Shown here in pieces: positions 11,001 to 21,660 of a stretch of 64,000 nucleotides of DNA. A model generated the notes under the pieces. The model saw nothing but the letters and a program-made list of their open reading frames with translations, was not told the DNA's origin and ran no database searches. The position numbers and the translations under genes were made by a program. The stretch covers positions 43,246,998-43,310,997 of the forward strand of contig NC_062223.1 of the NCBI RefSeq assembly GCF_902686445.1, read 5' to 3'. Origin of the DNA: Sciurus carolinensis (lineage: Eukaryota > Chordata > Mammalia > Rodentia > Sciuridae). Position 1 is the first letter of the stretch. Each line of letters opens with the position of its first letter.

Positions 11001-14000
11001 TGGCTTCAGTTCTCAACCTCAATTTCAGAAGCATTTATACTGGCTCCCAGCCCTGTCTCATTCAAGGGGTTTGACCCGAACAAAACCTCAAACCAAAAGC
11101 TTTCGTTATTTCAGTTCTCAAAAATACACACTTGACAAAAGGAAAAAAAAAAGAGAGAGAGAGTAAGGTTCATTGTTTAATTTCATGCTTTCTTTCACAA
11201 AGCAACTAAATCCCAGTTATGAAGTTGCCCCGAATTCAATTCTTACAGAAGGGCACTTTTCAGGCAACCGATGTCCAAGTTCCATTTTATAGACCCAAAG
11301 CTATGCAGAAGCTTGTACACAGGTCAAGGAATGGCACAAAATCTTTTCTTCAACTAATTCCTGCACTGTACATGCTAATGTATAAATCTAAGGGGGGATT
11401 CATCTGAAAGCCCTTCTTCCAGAATCCACATGCCAACCCTCTCACTCGGCATACCTTGTCGGAGAGTCATAGATAAACCCCATTGCTTCCAATCGTCACC
11501 AAATGCAACAACGCTAACATAATTCACAGTGCTCTGACTGATCAAAGGGAACTGATGAGCCTTCAGGGGGTGAAACTTAGGAACTGAGAAAACAGTGTGA
11601 TCACTGGGGTTCTGGAAATTTCCAATGGCTACTCCTTCACCCAGAGACCACCACCACAGATGCAAAGAACTCTGAATTCCATGGTTAGACATTCTTTCCC
11701 TAAAGCCAAATGCAGTTTGAAATTAATGTTCAAATGTAGTTGAAAATTAATCACCATCTCATCTCTCATAAATATAAGTAATTTTATAATCAGATATATC
11801 CCAAGAGCAAATTTGTGTTCAAAAGGGAGGAAAGCCTGAACAACTTTTGTTGTCATGAATGATTGGTATCACGGAAGACCATCTTTCCCACAGGAACCCC
11901 TATTGGACATCTTTGATGCATAAAATTTGCCTCAAAAACAGATCTGCTTTTATGAAAGGCCACTCAGTTCCTTTCTTAGCCTTTGAATGAGCAAGACTCC
12001 AGCAAAGTGGAAATCTGGGATGTTGGTAATTCTCACTAATTCTCAGTAAGCACTTGCATGAGGGCATGTTCAGCTTTGGATGTCAGGAGAACTTACCCAC
12101 AGGAAGGTGACCGGTGGTTGTCATGGAGATCTGGGCCCTACAGAAAGTTTTGCTGTCCAACAAGTCTGTAGCAATGAAAAAAATAAAGGGCATCAACACC
12201 CCCTCACCCACAGTGAGGCAGCTGGGTGATCAGAATAGGAATGTCAACGGGCCTTCCATGGTGGGGAGTTAGTTACCTACTGTGCTACCATAGGTGGTGT
12301 CGTATAAATAGTTCTCTTCTTTCCAGGTGTTCATGATGGAAGGGTCTAGAAAGAATAGAAATGGGAGAAGGTCAACAACCATTATTCCCAGGGTGAAGAA
12401 CCTGCCCCTTCCAAGTCACTGCTCCTCAGAGAGGCATGGGGATAAGGGTATCCCCCAGAGAGAAGGGTCACGTTCTGCTTTAGCTACACTTCGCTTTGTA
12501 ATGATGCTACCCCGCGGTTCATCTGGCACCATGAGGAAGGGCTTTGCTAGGGCTCTCCCTGTGATCCACACCTGTTGCGTTCTTAAAAGAAGCTGCCACA
12601 GTGGAATCCTGTCTGATTTCCTAAGAATCTTTCCAGCCTCCCCTAGTCTTACGCTCTACTATATAATCACCAGAATGTTTTTACCCTGGGGAGGAGGGAA
12701 AGCCTTGTTAGGGATAAATAATGATGATAAATGAGCAGTGAGCTCATTTTTTTCCTATGAATATCTTCCTGGGAAATGAGCGATGTGCTTTTCAGAAATG
12801 GTCTGGTCAGTCTTATCAGGGTCTTTTCAAGACTAAAGTCCAGAGAGAGTCTCCCTTCCTGTTGGGTGTCAACAGGCTTCCTTTAGGTCTCTCTAGTTAG
12901 TTTTGGTGACATAACATTTTCAAAAAAAGACACAAGAAGGGAAAAGTATGTCACCAAATCAAACAAACAACTTTGAAGGACTAGGGCCCCTTGCCCCAAC
13001 TCTGGGAACAGAAGGTCTCGCAGCCTGGCTCCCTGTCCTTGGGCTTGCTGGGGAAGCACGTCTCTCTCTGACTGTTCTTTGGAGTTCAGATTAGAAGGAA
13101 ACTCCCCTCCACTTACCCCAAAGGAAGCCTAGCTCCCACACGGCCCCCACACCTGGGCTGGTCTCCCACACAAGCATTTCCTTTCCTGGTTGGTCAAGAG
13201 CTCCAAGACTCTCCACTTGTTCCCCATACCCTCCCAAATCTCCAGCTTTCCTTTCCCTGTAGATCCAGGCTGCCCTCTGCTCCTCTCCTGCCCAGGTTCT
13301 GAGCTGTAAGGCCAAGGTGGTAAGCCACTGGTCCAGTGTCATTTTGTTTTTATAGCATAAACGGTATAAAACCTGACTCACTGGCTAAGTCCGCCTGTTT
13401 ACGACATAGGGATTTAGCTGGTGTTTGAACTAATAGCTACGTGTTTGGGCACCCCAAGCCCAATCTCTTGGGGTTACACCCTCTCTCCTTGTTGGGTCAC
13501 CTCATACACCTGTTGTTGTTGTCTCTGAAAACAAATTGAACCAAAGAGGTTCGGGGGTGTTGACCCCTCCAGGAGCCTCTTGTCCCCTCCTCCCAGGGTG
13601 GACCTTCCCCACCCTTCTGCTCAACTTTTCTGAACTGGCAACACAAGAATGGCTGGATGGTCAGGGAGGGATTACCAAGTTCTTGGGACCTCTCCAATAT
13701 CACCCTGTCTCCTCTAGAGGGGTCATCAGGAGGGCCCATTGTGTTTGTTGGGAGAGCCTCTTAGCCAAGCCCTGGTTGTCTCCGGTGCAGACCTATAAAG
13801 CACAAACCATTGGGTAACCCCTCCCCCAGTCTGCAGGGAGAGGGCGGGGCTAAAAAGGCCTAATTAACATGCTTAGCAGCTATTGTTTTTTTCTTTAATA
13901 ATGGTAGACCAGCCCCCTTATAAAAGAGTAAATAACTGCATGGGCTAATTTTGGTGCCAAGTGACTCATGAATCACCCCCAGGTCAAATTCTGTCCTTGG

Positions 14001-17000
14001 TGACTCGCACGCAACCCTCAGGGAGGCCTGTGTCAAACTTGGTCAGCCCACGTGGCTCACAATCTCCCTGATGTGGACAAAAGGAGTGACCTGGGAGCAG
14101 AGGCACCTGTACAGTTTTATCGTGGTGGTGGACTGTGGGAGAAAACCTCCAGGAGAGAGATTTAGGACAGAGGAAAGGGGACAAAAAGGAACATAGATAT
14201 TGCAGGACCGTAGCCTCTGCTCAGAGCCCAGGGCATCTCTTGTGAAAGTGTCCTTAAGGCAGGAACTGATCTCCACAGTGCCTTTGGTCGTCCCCAGGGA
14301 AGCTCCCCAGGGCCCAGAAACTACACTAAGCACAATGCCAACTCAGCATTCCCCCACTTCTGGTGAAATGCCTACCATCCTGGGAGGAGGGGAGAAGAGG
14401 AAACATCGGCCCTTCCTCTTCCCTTGCCTTGCTTTTCCGAACTTGCCAAGTCTAATCGCCTTACTATATTTCTGGGGAGGAAGCCCATCTTAGAATCTGT
14501 GTTTCCCCAGTTACTGGGCTGACCTCTAGCAGGAAGCAGAGAAGTCTGGGCAGAATGGAGGCCCATAGGTAGATACATCAGAAAGAGTGGGTAATCCCAG
14601 TTCTCGGGCCAAGGAATGAGGCTGGTGGAAGGGTGGCCCATTGGAGACAGGCAGGAAAGTGGCCCCTCTGAGTCTCCTGCCTACACCTCCTCCCACGCTC
14701 TCTCGTGTTTCCTCCCAGCTGTTCTCCCCAGGGCTTTGCCTAGCCAACTTGGCTCCCTGAACCTGCTGCCACTCACCGGTTTGTTCAGTCTTGACAATGA
14801 CATTGTGTGTGGACTGGAACAGGTCACTACTGCACTGACCTGTGAAGGACAGAATGGGAAAGTCAGAAAGGGCCCAGATGAAGCCAAAACTCGATGCTTA
14901 AATAAGGATGAGCTGGCTTCTCTGAAGAGCTTCTGCCATTTTACTATCTGCTCACCTAGGTTTGCTCATGGTAGGGGGCTTCCCTCACAGCCTCAGCATA
15001 CCTAAGTCAGAAATCTGTCCCTGGCCCCAAAAATCATCAGTCTAGGTTACCCATATCTAATTGCATTATTTGGCATTATAGAGAGAAGACATCCAGTATG
15101 GTGAACCTAGAATTTCACAAGTCAGAAGATCAATTTTTCCATTCCCAGTTGGAAGTCATTCTCTTTTTTTGGTCTCAGTTTTCTCATCATGAATTTAGGA
15201 AATTTTACCAGATAAAGTCACTAGATGACCTCTAACATATTTTCCCATACTAAAATATGACATGGAATGAAAATGAGAATATAGGCAAAGTCCTTTTAAT
15301 TTAACCGGCTTGGTTTTTCTTTGGCCTTAAGTCCAACATAGGAGATACATCTGGACAAAAGGAAGTGAGTCTTCCCTTGTCTGTGCCTTCAGCCGGTGGA
15401 CAAGTGGTACCACCACATAGTCCTGTGTTTGCTTGAAACTCCTCTCATGCTGCCTCATCTATAAAAGAATACATACATGCAAATGAATCTAGAATTTTCC
15501 AGACAGATTCTGACTATTTCAGGAGTACAGGTCAGGCCTCTAGCCTCTCTGACCTTCAGATCTCCCATCTAAAATATGGTTACAATATTTAGTTTGTCCT
15601 AAGGTCATTGAGTGAGTGCCTAATATAAGTAAATACTCAATAAATGTTAGTTAGTAGAACACCTGCTAAAGAGCGTACAACAAAACAAGGGGGAGAGATC
15701 TGTCCATTAGGCTCTCAGAGGCGACAGCAGCCTGAGGGACACCAAGTAAGTCATCGAAGGTCAAAGATGGAAGGTCAAAAATGGCCACAAGGTCTCCCTG
15801 CCTCAGGCTTCAATCGGAGCAAAGCTTTAAAGGAGTGGACTTAATTGGAGGTGGGGAGGTAAATATTTTTAATTCTTCAATTATAAGCCTGCTCTTTCTG
15901 AAGATTCCTGGGGGTTATTTATAGAGCCTTGTTTGGTTTGGTTCTAGTAAAAGAAACATGAGCAACCACCGCGGTGAGGTGGGTGAGAAGAAGGGAGTGC
16001 CAGGGCACCTAATGAGGTCATTCAAAATGGACACCCCAGCTGCCAGCTGCACAGCTGGACTCAGGCTGCTCCTCTGCGTGGTTGGCTGTCAGAGTCTGAC
16101 TCTGCCTTAGAGTTCTGGAACTCCATTTCCTGAGCTCTAGTAACTTGAAAATGCAGGTTCTCCTAAGACATAAGTGCCCTTTCCCACGTGGACGGGCCAG
16201 CTCACTAGCCTTTGAGATTCCAACAGGTCTGTAATTCTCAGAGGGGCTGTTTTTTGACAGCCACTATCAGGAGAACTTTATGCCAATATCAAAAGCATTC
16301 TGCAAAACGGTCACATGCCCTGCTGGGTCTTACAAGTCAGTATAGAATGTGCCTGTGTGAACAAGCCACCAGCAGTGGGCAACTTTGGGAGTGGTGGCCT
16401 CTGTATCTTCCAATGACATCTTGGGAAAGACACCTGAGACTATAGGGCAGCATCGCTTCCAGAAACCACTGCAGAAATAATTCATTCTAACTTTATTTTT
16501 TCATTCCAACATTTTTGTTTGTTTGTTTCTTACAGAGCTTTTAAGAATCTGCTGAAATACTGTGAAGCTTCTCCGCTCCCAAACATGCAGATCTAATTTC
16601 TTATATCTTCTTAACTAGCTTAGGCCCCTATTTTAACAACCTAAGTTGGAAGGGTTTTTATTTCTTTGTTTGTTAAGTAATCGTGATGGTCTTTAACAAG
16701 CAATAGTTGGGAATTAAACTGCTGAACTCTGTTAGCAAAGGTAAAAGAGAAGTTCATCTAGGGGTAGTATGTATTATGTAAGCACCCAGCCAACTCTTGT
16801 CTCCCTGAAAATTAATATAAGGAGAGAATTAAATCACTTTGAGTTTAGAAGGGATTAGACGTGATTTGTGTCCTAGGCTTCGCTCCTGTCCTCTCACCTC
16901 CCTTCTAATTCCCTGTCTTGGGAAATGGTAAGTTGGAGGTGAGACCATGCGTTGTGGTCTCCGCAAGAGCCCAGCCAGCTGCAGAACCTCGGCCCTTCCC

Positions 17001-20000
17001 AGTTGCCTCCCAGCAGGGCAGGGGGAGAGGTAGTCACCGTTCCACTTGAGGTGCTGCAGGTTGCTGTAGAGCAGCTGCCCCGCCGTGCCCGCCGCCCGGG
17101 TGAACTCCTGCAGGCTCATGCTGCAGAGGTGCTCCCCGTTGACATCGAACTCCTGGAATGGGATGCAGCTGGCGTCCAGCTGGTTGGTGTCCAGCAGGTG
17201 CTGAAGCCACTCCCACACCTGGTACTTGGTCCAGTACTGAGGGTGGATTTCATGCCACTGGCCTCCAAAAAACCCGCTGGATACTGAAAAACAAGATTTG
17301 GCCCTGTGAGTGGCCCCTGGTTGTTCCTGGGCACAGGCTCAGACACAGGGATGCTGGCCGGCAGATGTCTCGGGAACATGACCAAAGCCCTTGTGCATCA
17401 ACTTGGGGGTCAGAACAAGTGATGGGATCTGGACGGAGCAAAATGTGTCTTTTTTTTTTTTTTTTCCCAACTGTGGCAGAGCTGTCATTTAGCCTCAGAG
17501 ACTTCATGTAGACAAGAATGCGAGGTCTCAAGTGTCTGAGCTCACTCCCCACCCACCCCCCAAATGCCACAAAAGCTAAATCATTGCTATAGTTTCAGCA
17601 ACTTATTAGTGTATTATCCACACCCACGCACTTCTGTCTGTCCATATCCATAGGAAATGGGTGCCAGGGCTCCTAATGGATACCCAAACTCCCAAATCCC
17701 TCACATAAAATGCCAGGATGTTTGCATACAACCTACACACTTCCTCCCACATATTTTAAGTCATCGCTAGATTACTGAGAATCCCTCATACAACATAAAT
17801 ACTATACAAATAATTGCTACAATGTGTTTTCTAGGAAAAGAGAAGAAAACAAGTATGCATATATTCAGTAAAGACCTTTATTAATTTAAGGTTGGTTGAT
17901 TCTGCAAATGCAGAACCCTCAAATTTAGAAGGTTGACTATAGTTTTTTTTCCTCTCTCCCTCTTTCTCTCTCCCCGCTTTGTTCTCTTACATATATTCAT
18001 ACATGCAGGCACACATACACCCCCCCATCTCAGACCATTTTAAACCAACAATGAGGCTGAAAATTAAGGTTCTTTTTGCTATGAGGCCTTTGCTTCTCCC
18101 AAAAGTGGTCCCCATAATTAATCTGCTAATGTGCTGACACCTCATTGCTCCCACTGGTTACCACAGTTGCTGTCACATTACTTCCCTGCTCGGTTACCCT
18201 CAGTAACTCTCCAGCATCTTCTGTACCCAGGTATAAAACTAGTAAACAAGCCAGGTATTGAGGGTCTTCCCTGTTTTTCAAGGGACCTGTGACTTGCATC
18301 TTTTTTCTGTCCAGTTCTTTCAATCCCCTTTGTTCTACCTCTTGTTCCTGTTGATTCCTATCTTTGAAACTCTAATCACCCACAAAGCCATTACCATCCC
18401 TGCAACTTACTGCAGGGGCTCATTGTCCTCTGGGTCTCCCGGAGACATGCTTGGCATTTCACTAAATGGCATCTGTCGTGTTCTGCTTTTGTTTATAGTT
18501 CTCTGAGGACTGTTTTACTCCTCTTTGCAAATTGTAAGCCCAAGGTCATGGACTCTGCTTTCCTCAGTTCATATCTCCTATAAAGACTAGCTCAGACCCT
18601 TTGCCATAGAACATGTTCACTATATATTTATTCAGTGGAATTTTTGCCGGAAGAAGAAATAATGCAGGAGTTGGAAACATTGTGCAGGACATTGAAAGAT
18701 GATTAGTTCAGATACAGTGAAGCAGTAGAGTGTAATCATGTCAATAAATATAGCTGAGCCTGTGAAGTGCTGAACATCTAGGTGCATGACTCGGCCGGGC
18801 TCACTTAAGAGAAGATCGTGTGGTTGACCCAAAGTCACTGGGATTGGAGAAGAGTCAGTTCTGGGGCCATGTGACAGGGCTGAGAGATCCTACAGTCCTC
18901 TTGAAAACAGAGGACAAGAGGAGACTCTCTCTTCCAAGAAAGGCAAGGAGGGGCAGGAGCCAGGAACAGATGCTATTACACCCCAAGCTGAAGAAGCGGA
19001 AATCCAACTGAACAGGACACAAAATCAAGACATGGACCAATAGGGGGGAATGCATTTGCAAGGAAACTGCCTCTAACTGTTCCTTCAAAGTCATGAGGAT
19101 CAATCCTCAAACTTTAATGTGATCGTGAATCACGGGGGACCTCTGCTCGAATGCAGAGTCTCATTCAGTAGATCTGGAATGAGACCTGAGTTTCTGCATC
19201 TTAACAATCTACTGCACCCCTAGAGGACAGGTTGAAGGGGGATGGATGTTCTGACTCAATTCCACTTTTTCTCATTCCGCTCAGAAGCCACCCTCTGTTT
19301 CCTGACCTCAGAAGCAACAAAAGCAGACAGTCAAGATCATTTAGGACACAGAGGTAATTGCCATTGGGAATATCTGCCACCCGCAGAATGAGCTTCACTC
19401 CTTGTGCTTCATAGCCAAACAAATGCAGAGCTAGACTCTCAGCTTGGGCCCGAAACAGGAGGCCAACTATAGGCGTAGGAGTAAGGATGGGGGGAAATCT
19501 AGTCCAAAATCTGGGTATATAGAACTTTTTCCAAAAACACAAAACAGAGAATTTAGACTAGATGTTTCCATGTTCCCCAATTACTTTGGTGTCACAAATT
19601 CAGGTGTTCAAGCATGGGTTATGTATTTTTTGTAGCACTCCAAACCTCTGATCTTTTGCTTCCCCCTAAAATAATTGTGTTGCCATGACAGCACAGGCCT
19701 GAATTTGCCAACAAAAGGCAACAACTTTCAATAACCCAATGACAGACCTGGAGTAATCTCTTCTGCAAACTTAATGTGGTCTAGTTTAAAGAAGAGGTGC
19801 TAATATTGAATCCTGTTCAAACTTGGAAGAATCCAAGAATTTTGTCTTAAGTTGTCTAGGAAGATACATAAGTAAGCAGAGAACTCATCAGATTCCTGAA
19901 TTTCAGGAGAAACTCTGAAAATTCAATGAGTCCTGATCTCCCCTGTCATTCAGCTGGCCCTCCGCTTGCTTTTGACACTAATAAAGAGTGTGGCCTTCTT

Positions 20001-21334
20001 TGGGGTATCTGGAACTTAAGAAATAAAAGTGGTCCCTAAACTCTACTCCCTGCTAATACATTGCTCCAGTTTTCTCCCAAGCAAACAGGAGGACATTCTG
20101 TCCTAATCAAGGATCCAGGGACCTGGGGATGTTTTATTTGGAAGCTTCCTTCCAGGTCCCCACAGGGGATCTAAAACCTGCAACAGAAAAAAAAATGTCA
20201 CTACCAGGAAAGGGCAGCAGTTTGGTGGGACTAGCCATCAAAAGAGAAGGTCACCTGTTCACAGTTTCTAACATTTTTTGGCTGGGATTCCAAATTAAAA
20301 GAGGTGGAACTCCATTTGGACCAGCTGCTTCTGAGAGAATACCACCCCTATTACCTTTCTGCTCCTGCCTCTCAGACTGTGCTTTACTGACAGGTTGTGT
20401 CCATGTTCCAGGGCAAAACAGTAGCAGAGTCTCTGGTGGGGAGATTAGCAGCAGGTGCCCAGAGCCCCTTAAGCCCATTGCCACTGTCCGCCCCATGTCC
20501 TGCCTCAATGGAACACCCGTACTGCAGGATGTGAGGTCTTTCATTGAGCAACTTTGTTCTTTCCAAATTCTGCAGTAAGCCACAGGCTTGACCACCACAC
20601 CCTCTGCAAGCCTAACCATCAGGTCCTCCCTCTGTCGATCACTGTGTGCTAGACTAAATCGTTAAAGGCGAGCACCTGGTTTCTAACCAATTACTCTCCC
20701 TTTACTCAGCAAGGCCACTGGAAGATGAACAAAAAGACAACTGCTATAATCCCCTCCTTCCTAACCCCTAACCTCCATGCTTCTCCACCTACACACACAC
20801 ACACACACACACACACAACTCCCCCATCCTATCTTGCTATCCCAACAAAACACTGTTGAACTTCAACAGGGGGTCTTCCCTTTGGGCAGTTCTACCACTG
20901 TCACTTCCAGGCTAACAATCTGGAACCCTGCATACTGGGAGGAGACAGTGGGATTTCTCAAATGGGCTTTTGTCTGGAGCCCTGAGAACCTACAGAGAAC
21001 TTCAGCATTAAGAGTTTTTTCAGGGCTGGGGATAGGAGAGTGCAAGTTCAGCATGTAGAAGGATCTGGATTGCATCTCCAGCACCATATACACACAAGAA
21101 GAGTTTTCTCCATTTCTTCTGCTATTCATGTCTTCTGCTGAATAAAATCCGCAATTTTCAACATCAAGTTGAGAGGGGAATTAAAGCAAAGGGAGAATGC
21201 CCTTAAGCGGTGACCCCACACCCACATGGCCCCTTACCATTGCACGTCGGGTAGCTGTCTGTCCAGGCTGGCTGCTGGTGGAGGAGGCTGTTGCTGGGGT
21301 TGAGATTCATTACACCACTTCCTTCCAGAATCAT
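4992..21334 (-). CDS. EHF: EHF/ESE-3 ETS transcription factor, 8 coding exons joined
   Basis: On the minus strand the CDS joins 21334-21238, 17283-17038, 14839-14777, 12345-12277, 12165-12097, 6696-6634, 5387-5192 and 5091-4992. These sum to 903 nt, so 300 residues plus TGA, the usual EHF length. The PNT/SAM domain covers about residues 33-115. A variable, acidic and serine/threonine-rich linker covers about 116-202. The ETS domain covers about 207-290. All introns are phase 1 except the last, which is phase 2. No stop, frameshift or non-canonical splice site was seen, so the gene looks functional. Compared with human EHF as I recall it, substitutions fall mainly in the N-terminus and linker. 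Start choice: the ATG lies 3 nt inside the exon with A at -3, and the N-terminus MILEG matches EHF; a second in-frame Met is residue 9. Confidence 0.93.
5092..5191 (-). other. EHF: EHF last intron, 100 nt
   Basis: GTGAGAG at the 5' end and GGTTACAG at the 3' end, phase 2. It is very short for a mammalian intron and splits the ETS recognition helix. Confidence 0.93.
5192..5387 (-). CDS. EHF: EHF exon encoding most of the ETS domain
   Basis: The 196-nt exon (phase 1 in, phase 2 out) encodes residues 203-268. It starts [19 protein letters not shown] and ends in the recognition helix at YEKLSRAM plus two bases of R268. R265 and R268 are the two arginines that contact the GGA core in ETS proteins. 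The tryptophans expected in the ETS fold are present in LWEF, KWED and QLWGKK. The acceptor is TCAACAG and the donor ATGAG|GTGAGA. The recognition helix is therefore split between two exons, with the codon for the second DNA-contacting arginine interrupted. Confidence 0.96.
5388..6633 (-). other. EHF: EHF intron of 1,246 nt
   Basis: Phase 1 intron between the linker exon and the ETS exon. It holds a MIR fragment near 5,545-5,665 and otherwise unique sequence with no coding signal. Confidence 0.88.
5545..5665 (+). repeat. MIR SINE fragment
   Basis: GGGAAACTGAGGCACAGAAA and the following GACTTGACCAAAGTCACACA match the MIR core. Confidence 0.65.
6634..6696 (-). CDS. EHF: EHF linker exon before the ETS domain (residues 182-203)
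   Basis: The exon is 63 nt, symmetric phase 1-1. It encodes [20 protein letters not shown] and then H, a charged, lysine-rich stretch just before the ETS domain that could help nuclear import (inference). Human EHF differs at a few positions here as I recall it. The acceptor is CTCCTCAG and the donor CACA|GTGAGT. An SP dipeptide at residues 184-185 is a possible proline-directed phosphorylation site. Confidence 0.92.
6770..7095 (-). repeat. LINE L2 3' region
   Basis: TATTTATTGAGCACCTACC, the run of AAATACTATGGAGAAAAACA, and AAGTGCAAAGACCCTGAGAC follow the reverse complement of the L2 3' region. Confidence 0.7.
7440..7855 (+). repeat. Old LINE L1 3' end
   Basis: ACACATTCTCAATCATATG, GGGTAGAATATTGATCACCA and TTATACCTTGTATACATGAA followed by an A-rich tail resemble the 3'UTR of L1M-type elements in sense orientation. 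Confidence 0.6.
8190..8460 (+). repeat. MIR SINE
   Basis: GCTAAGCACTTTATATGAAT, AGAGAGGTCAAATGACGTG, GTCACACAGCC and GTTTGAATCCAGAGG match MIR in order. Confidence 0.7.
9630..10090. promoter_or_regulatory. Repeat-free CpG-retaining intronic island, candidate enhancer
   Basis: No interspersed repeat, many retained CpGs in an otherwise CpG-poor locus, and several motif-like words: TTTGCATATGATTCAGCTG (about 9,818-9,836), TAGATAAACACATC (FOX-like) and GCGTTTATCACTG (GATA-like). It lies in the 5.4-kb EHF intron. Enhancer role is inference; conservation could not be measured. Confidence 0.3.
12097..12165 (-). CDS. EHF: EHF linker exon (residues 159-182)
   Basis: The exon is 69 nt, symmetric phase 1-1. 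It encodes [20 protein letters not shown] followed by LPV, as in human EHF with one visible change (G for S). The acceptor is GCTACAG and the donor GTGG|GTAAGT. A human EHF isoform of 277 residues (23 fewer) is known to me; a 69-nt in-frame skip of this exon or of the previous one would give exactly that length. Confidence 0.93.
12166..12276 (-). other. EHF: EHF intron of 111 nt
   Basis: GTAACT to GCTACAG, phase 1, between the two 69-nt cassette exons. Repeat-free. Confidence 0.92.
12277..12345 (-). CDS. EHF: EHF linker exon (residues 136-159)
   Basis: The exon is 69 nt, symmetric phase 1-1. It encodes [19 protein letters not shown] and flanking residues, an acidic, tyrosine-rich linker. The split codon at the acceptor gives D136, where I recall E in human EHF. 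The acceptor is TTTCTAG and the donor GTAG|GTAACT. It is separated from the next exon by an intron of only 111 nt. Confidence 0.92.
12346..14776 (-). other. EHF: EHF intron of 2,431 nt
   Basis: Phase 1 intron with no clear repeat. It contains a regulatory-looking island at about 13,790-13,990. Open frames on both strands are short and lack known motifs. Confidence 0.86.
13790..13990. promoter_or_regulatory. Intronic motif cluster with GC box, TATA and AP-1 words
   Basis: GGGCGGGGC (13,842-13,850), CCTAATTAACATG, TATAAAAG (13,919-13,926) and TGACTCA (13,962-13,968) fall within 130 bp of repeat-free intron. The GC box, TATA order reads as a + strand core promoter, antisense to EHF. Function is inference. 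Confidence 0.25.
14777..14839 (-). CDS. EHF: EHF linker exon (residues 115-136)
   Basis: The exon is 63 nt, symmetric phase 1-1. It encodes [20 protein letters not shown], the segment directly after the PNT domain, matching human EHF as I recall it. The acceptor is TTCACAG and the donor ACCG|GTGAGT. The VKTEQ core resembles a sumoylation motif (hydrophobic-K-x-E), which is an inference from sequence only. Skipping this exon would delete 21 residues without changing frame. Confidence 0.93.
14840..17037 (-). other. EHF: EHF intron of 2,198 nt
   Basis: Phase 1 intron following the PNT exon. It contains a MIR fragment (15,535-15,655) and a triple E-box cluster at 16,037-16,057. Confidence 0.86.
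15535..15655 (-). repeat. MIR SINE fragment
   Basis: ATCTCCCATCTAAAATATGG and AATACTCAATAAATGTTAGT match the MIR end in reverse. Confidence 0.6.
17038..17283 (-). CDS. EHF: EHF exon encoding the PNT/SAM domain
   Basis: This 246-nt, phase 1-1 exon encodes residues 33-115 and carries essentially the whole Pointed/SAM domain, a helical bundle used for protein-protein contact in ETS factors. Visible landmarks are [17 protein letters not shown] (residues 53-69), a middle [17 protein letters not shown] stretch (72-88) and the final helix [13 protein letters not shown] (103-115). The acceptor is TTTTTCAG and the donor AACG|GTGACT. The opposite strand is also open for about 111 codons across this exon, which I regard as a composition effect. 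Confidence 0.95.
18130..18640 (+). repeat. LINE L2-like copy
   Basis: ATTGTAAGCCCAAGGTCATG, then AGACTAGCTCAGACCCTTTG and ATATATTTATTCAGTGG follow the order of the L2 3' end, degraded. The 5' part is less certain. Confidence 0.45.
19102..19212 (+). mobile_element. hAT-Charlie type MITE remnant (MER20-like)
   Basis: CCTCAAACTTTAATGTGATC, ATTCAGTAGATCTGGAATGA and TTTCTGCATCTTAACAA follow a common mammalian MITE with a long diverged middle. Subfamily uncertain. Confidence 0.5.
20790..20818 (+). repeat. (CA)n microsatellite
   Basis: About 14 uninterrupted CA units in an EHF intron, 520 bp from the first coding exon. Confidence 0.95.
21020..21095 (+). mobile_element. ID-type SINE, degraded
   Basis: GGGCTGGGGATAGG, AGAGTGCAAGTTCAGCATGT and GCATCTCCAGCACCA correspond to the rodent ID element (tRNA-derived) with internal deletion. 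Not a tRNA gene. Confidence 0.6.
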
Positions 21335-21337
21335 GAT
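21238..21337 (-). CDS. EHF: EHF first coding exon (residues 1-33)
   Basis: The exon is 100 nt: 3 nt of 5'UTR (ATC), then the ATG at 21334-21332 and 97 coding nt, ending in phase 1. The acceptor reads CCTTACAG and the donor G|GTAAGG. The peptide begins [13 protein letters not shown] and ends TDSYPTCN, close to the human EHF N-terminus with several substitutions. In human EHF an alternative upstream exon can extend the protein into this exon in frame; I looked for that exon in intron 1 and did not find it by eye. Confidence 0.93.
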
Positions 21338-21639
21338 CTGTAAGGGGAGCAGACAGCCCATTCAGACAGTGACTCTTGGACAAATGTCATTGGAGGGTGC
21401 AGATCAGAGAGTTAATTTAGGAAGAAAAAGAAAAAAGGAAAGAATGTGTCCTCCCGCCCAATGCCACAGCCCTTTCAGTAAAAGCAAAACTCATGGCAAT
21501 TAAAAATTTCCAGGTTCGATATTCATATGCATGAGGCAAGTTTTTACAGCCACCCATTCATAAATGAATAATCTCTGATCAGGAATGAAACAGGAGAAGC
21601 AATACCTGCTCCCAGGGCAAGTCTGGACAGCATCCAAGT

Positions 21640-21660
21640 TTTTTTTTTTTTTTTTTTTAA
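21640..21660 (+). repeat. Poly(T) tract
   Basis: About 20 T in a row in the proposed intron 1, 300 bp upstream of the first coding exon in gene direction. Confidence 0.9.

Larger units (their letters stand above)
6697..12096 (-). other. EHF: EHF intron of 5,400 nt
   Basis: Phase 1 intron. It holds an L2 (6,770-7,095), an old L1 3' end (7,440-7,855), a MIR (8,190-8,460), a short L2 piece near 10,935 and a repeat-free, CpG-retaining island at 9,630-10,090. Open frames here, including 143 codons at 8,526-8,957, have no recognisable protein features. Confidence 0.85.
17284..21237 (-). other. EHF: EHF intron of 3,954 nt
   Basis: Phase 1 intron between the first coding exon and the PNT exon. It holds an L2-like copy (18,130-18,640), a hAT-type MITE remnant (19,102-19,212), a (CA)n tract and an ID SINE (21,020-21,095). 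Confidence 0.86.

Noticed and set aside
16952..17287. 111-codon open frame on the + strand over the PNT exon
   Set aside because: It is the antisense of a well-supported EHF exon, and no known motif is present.
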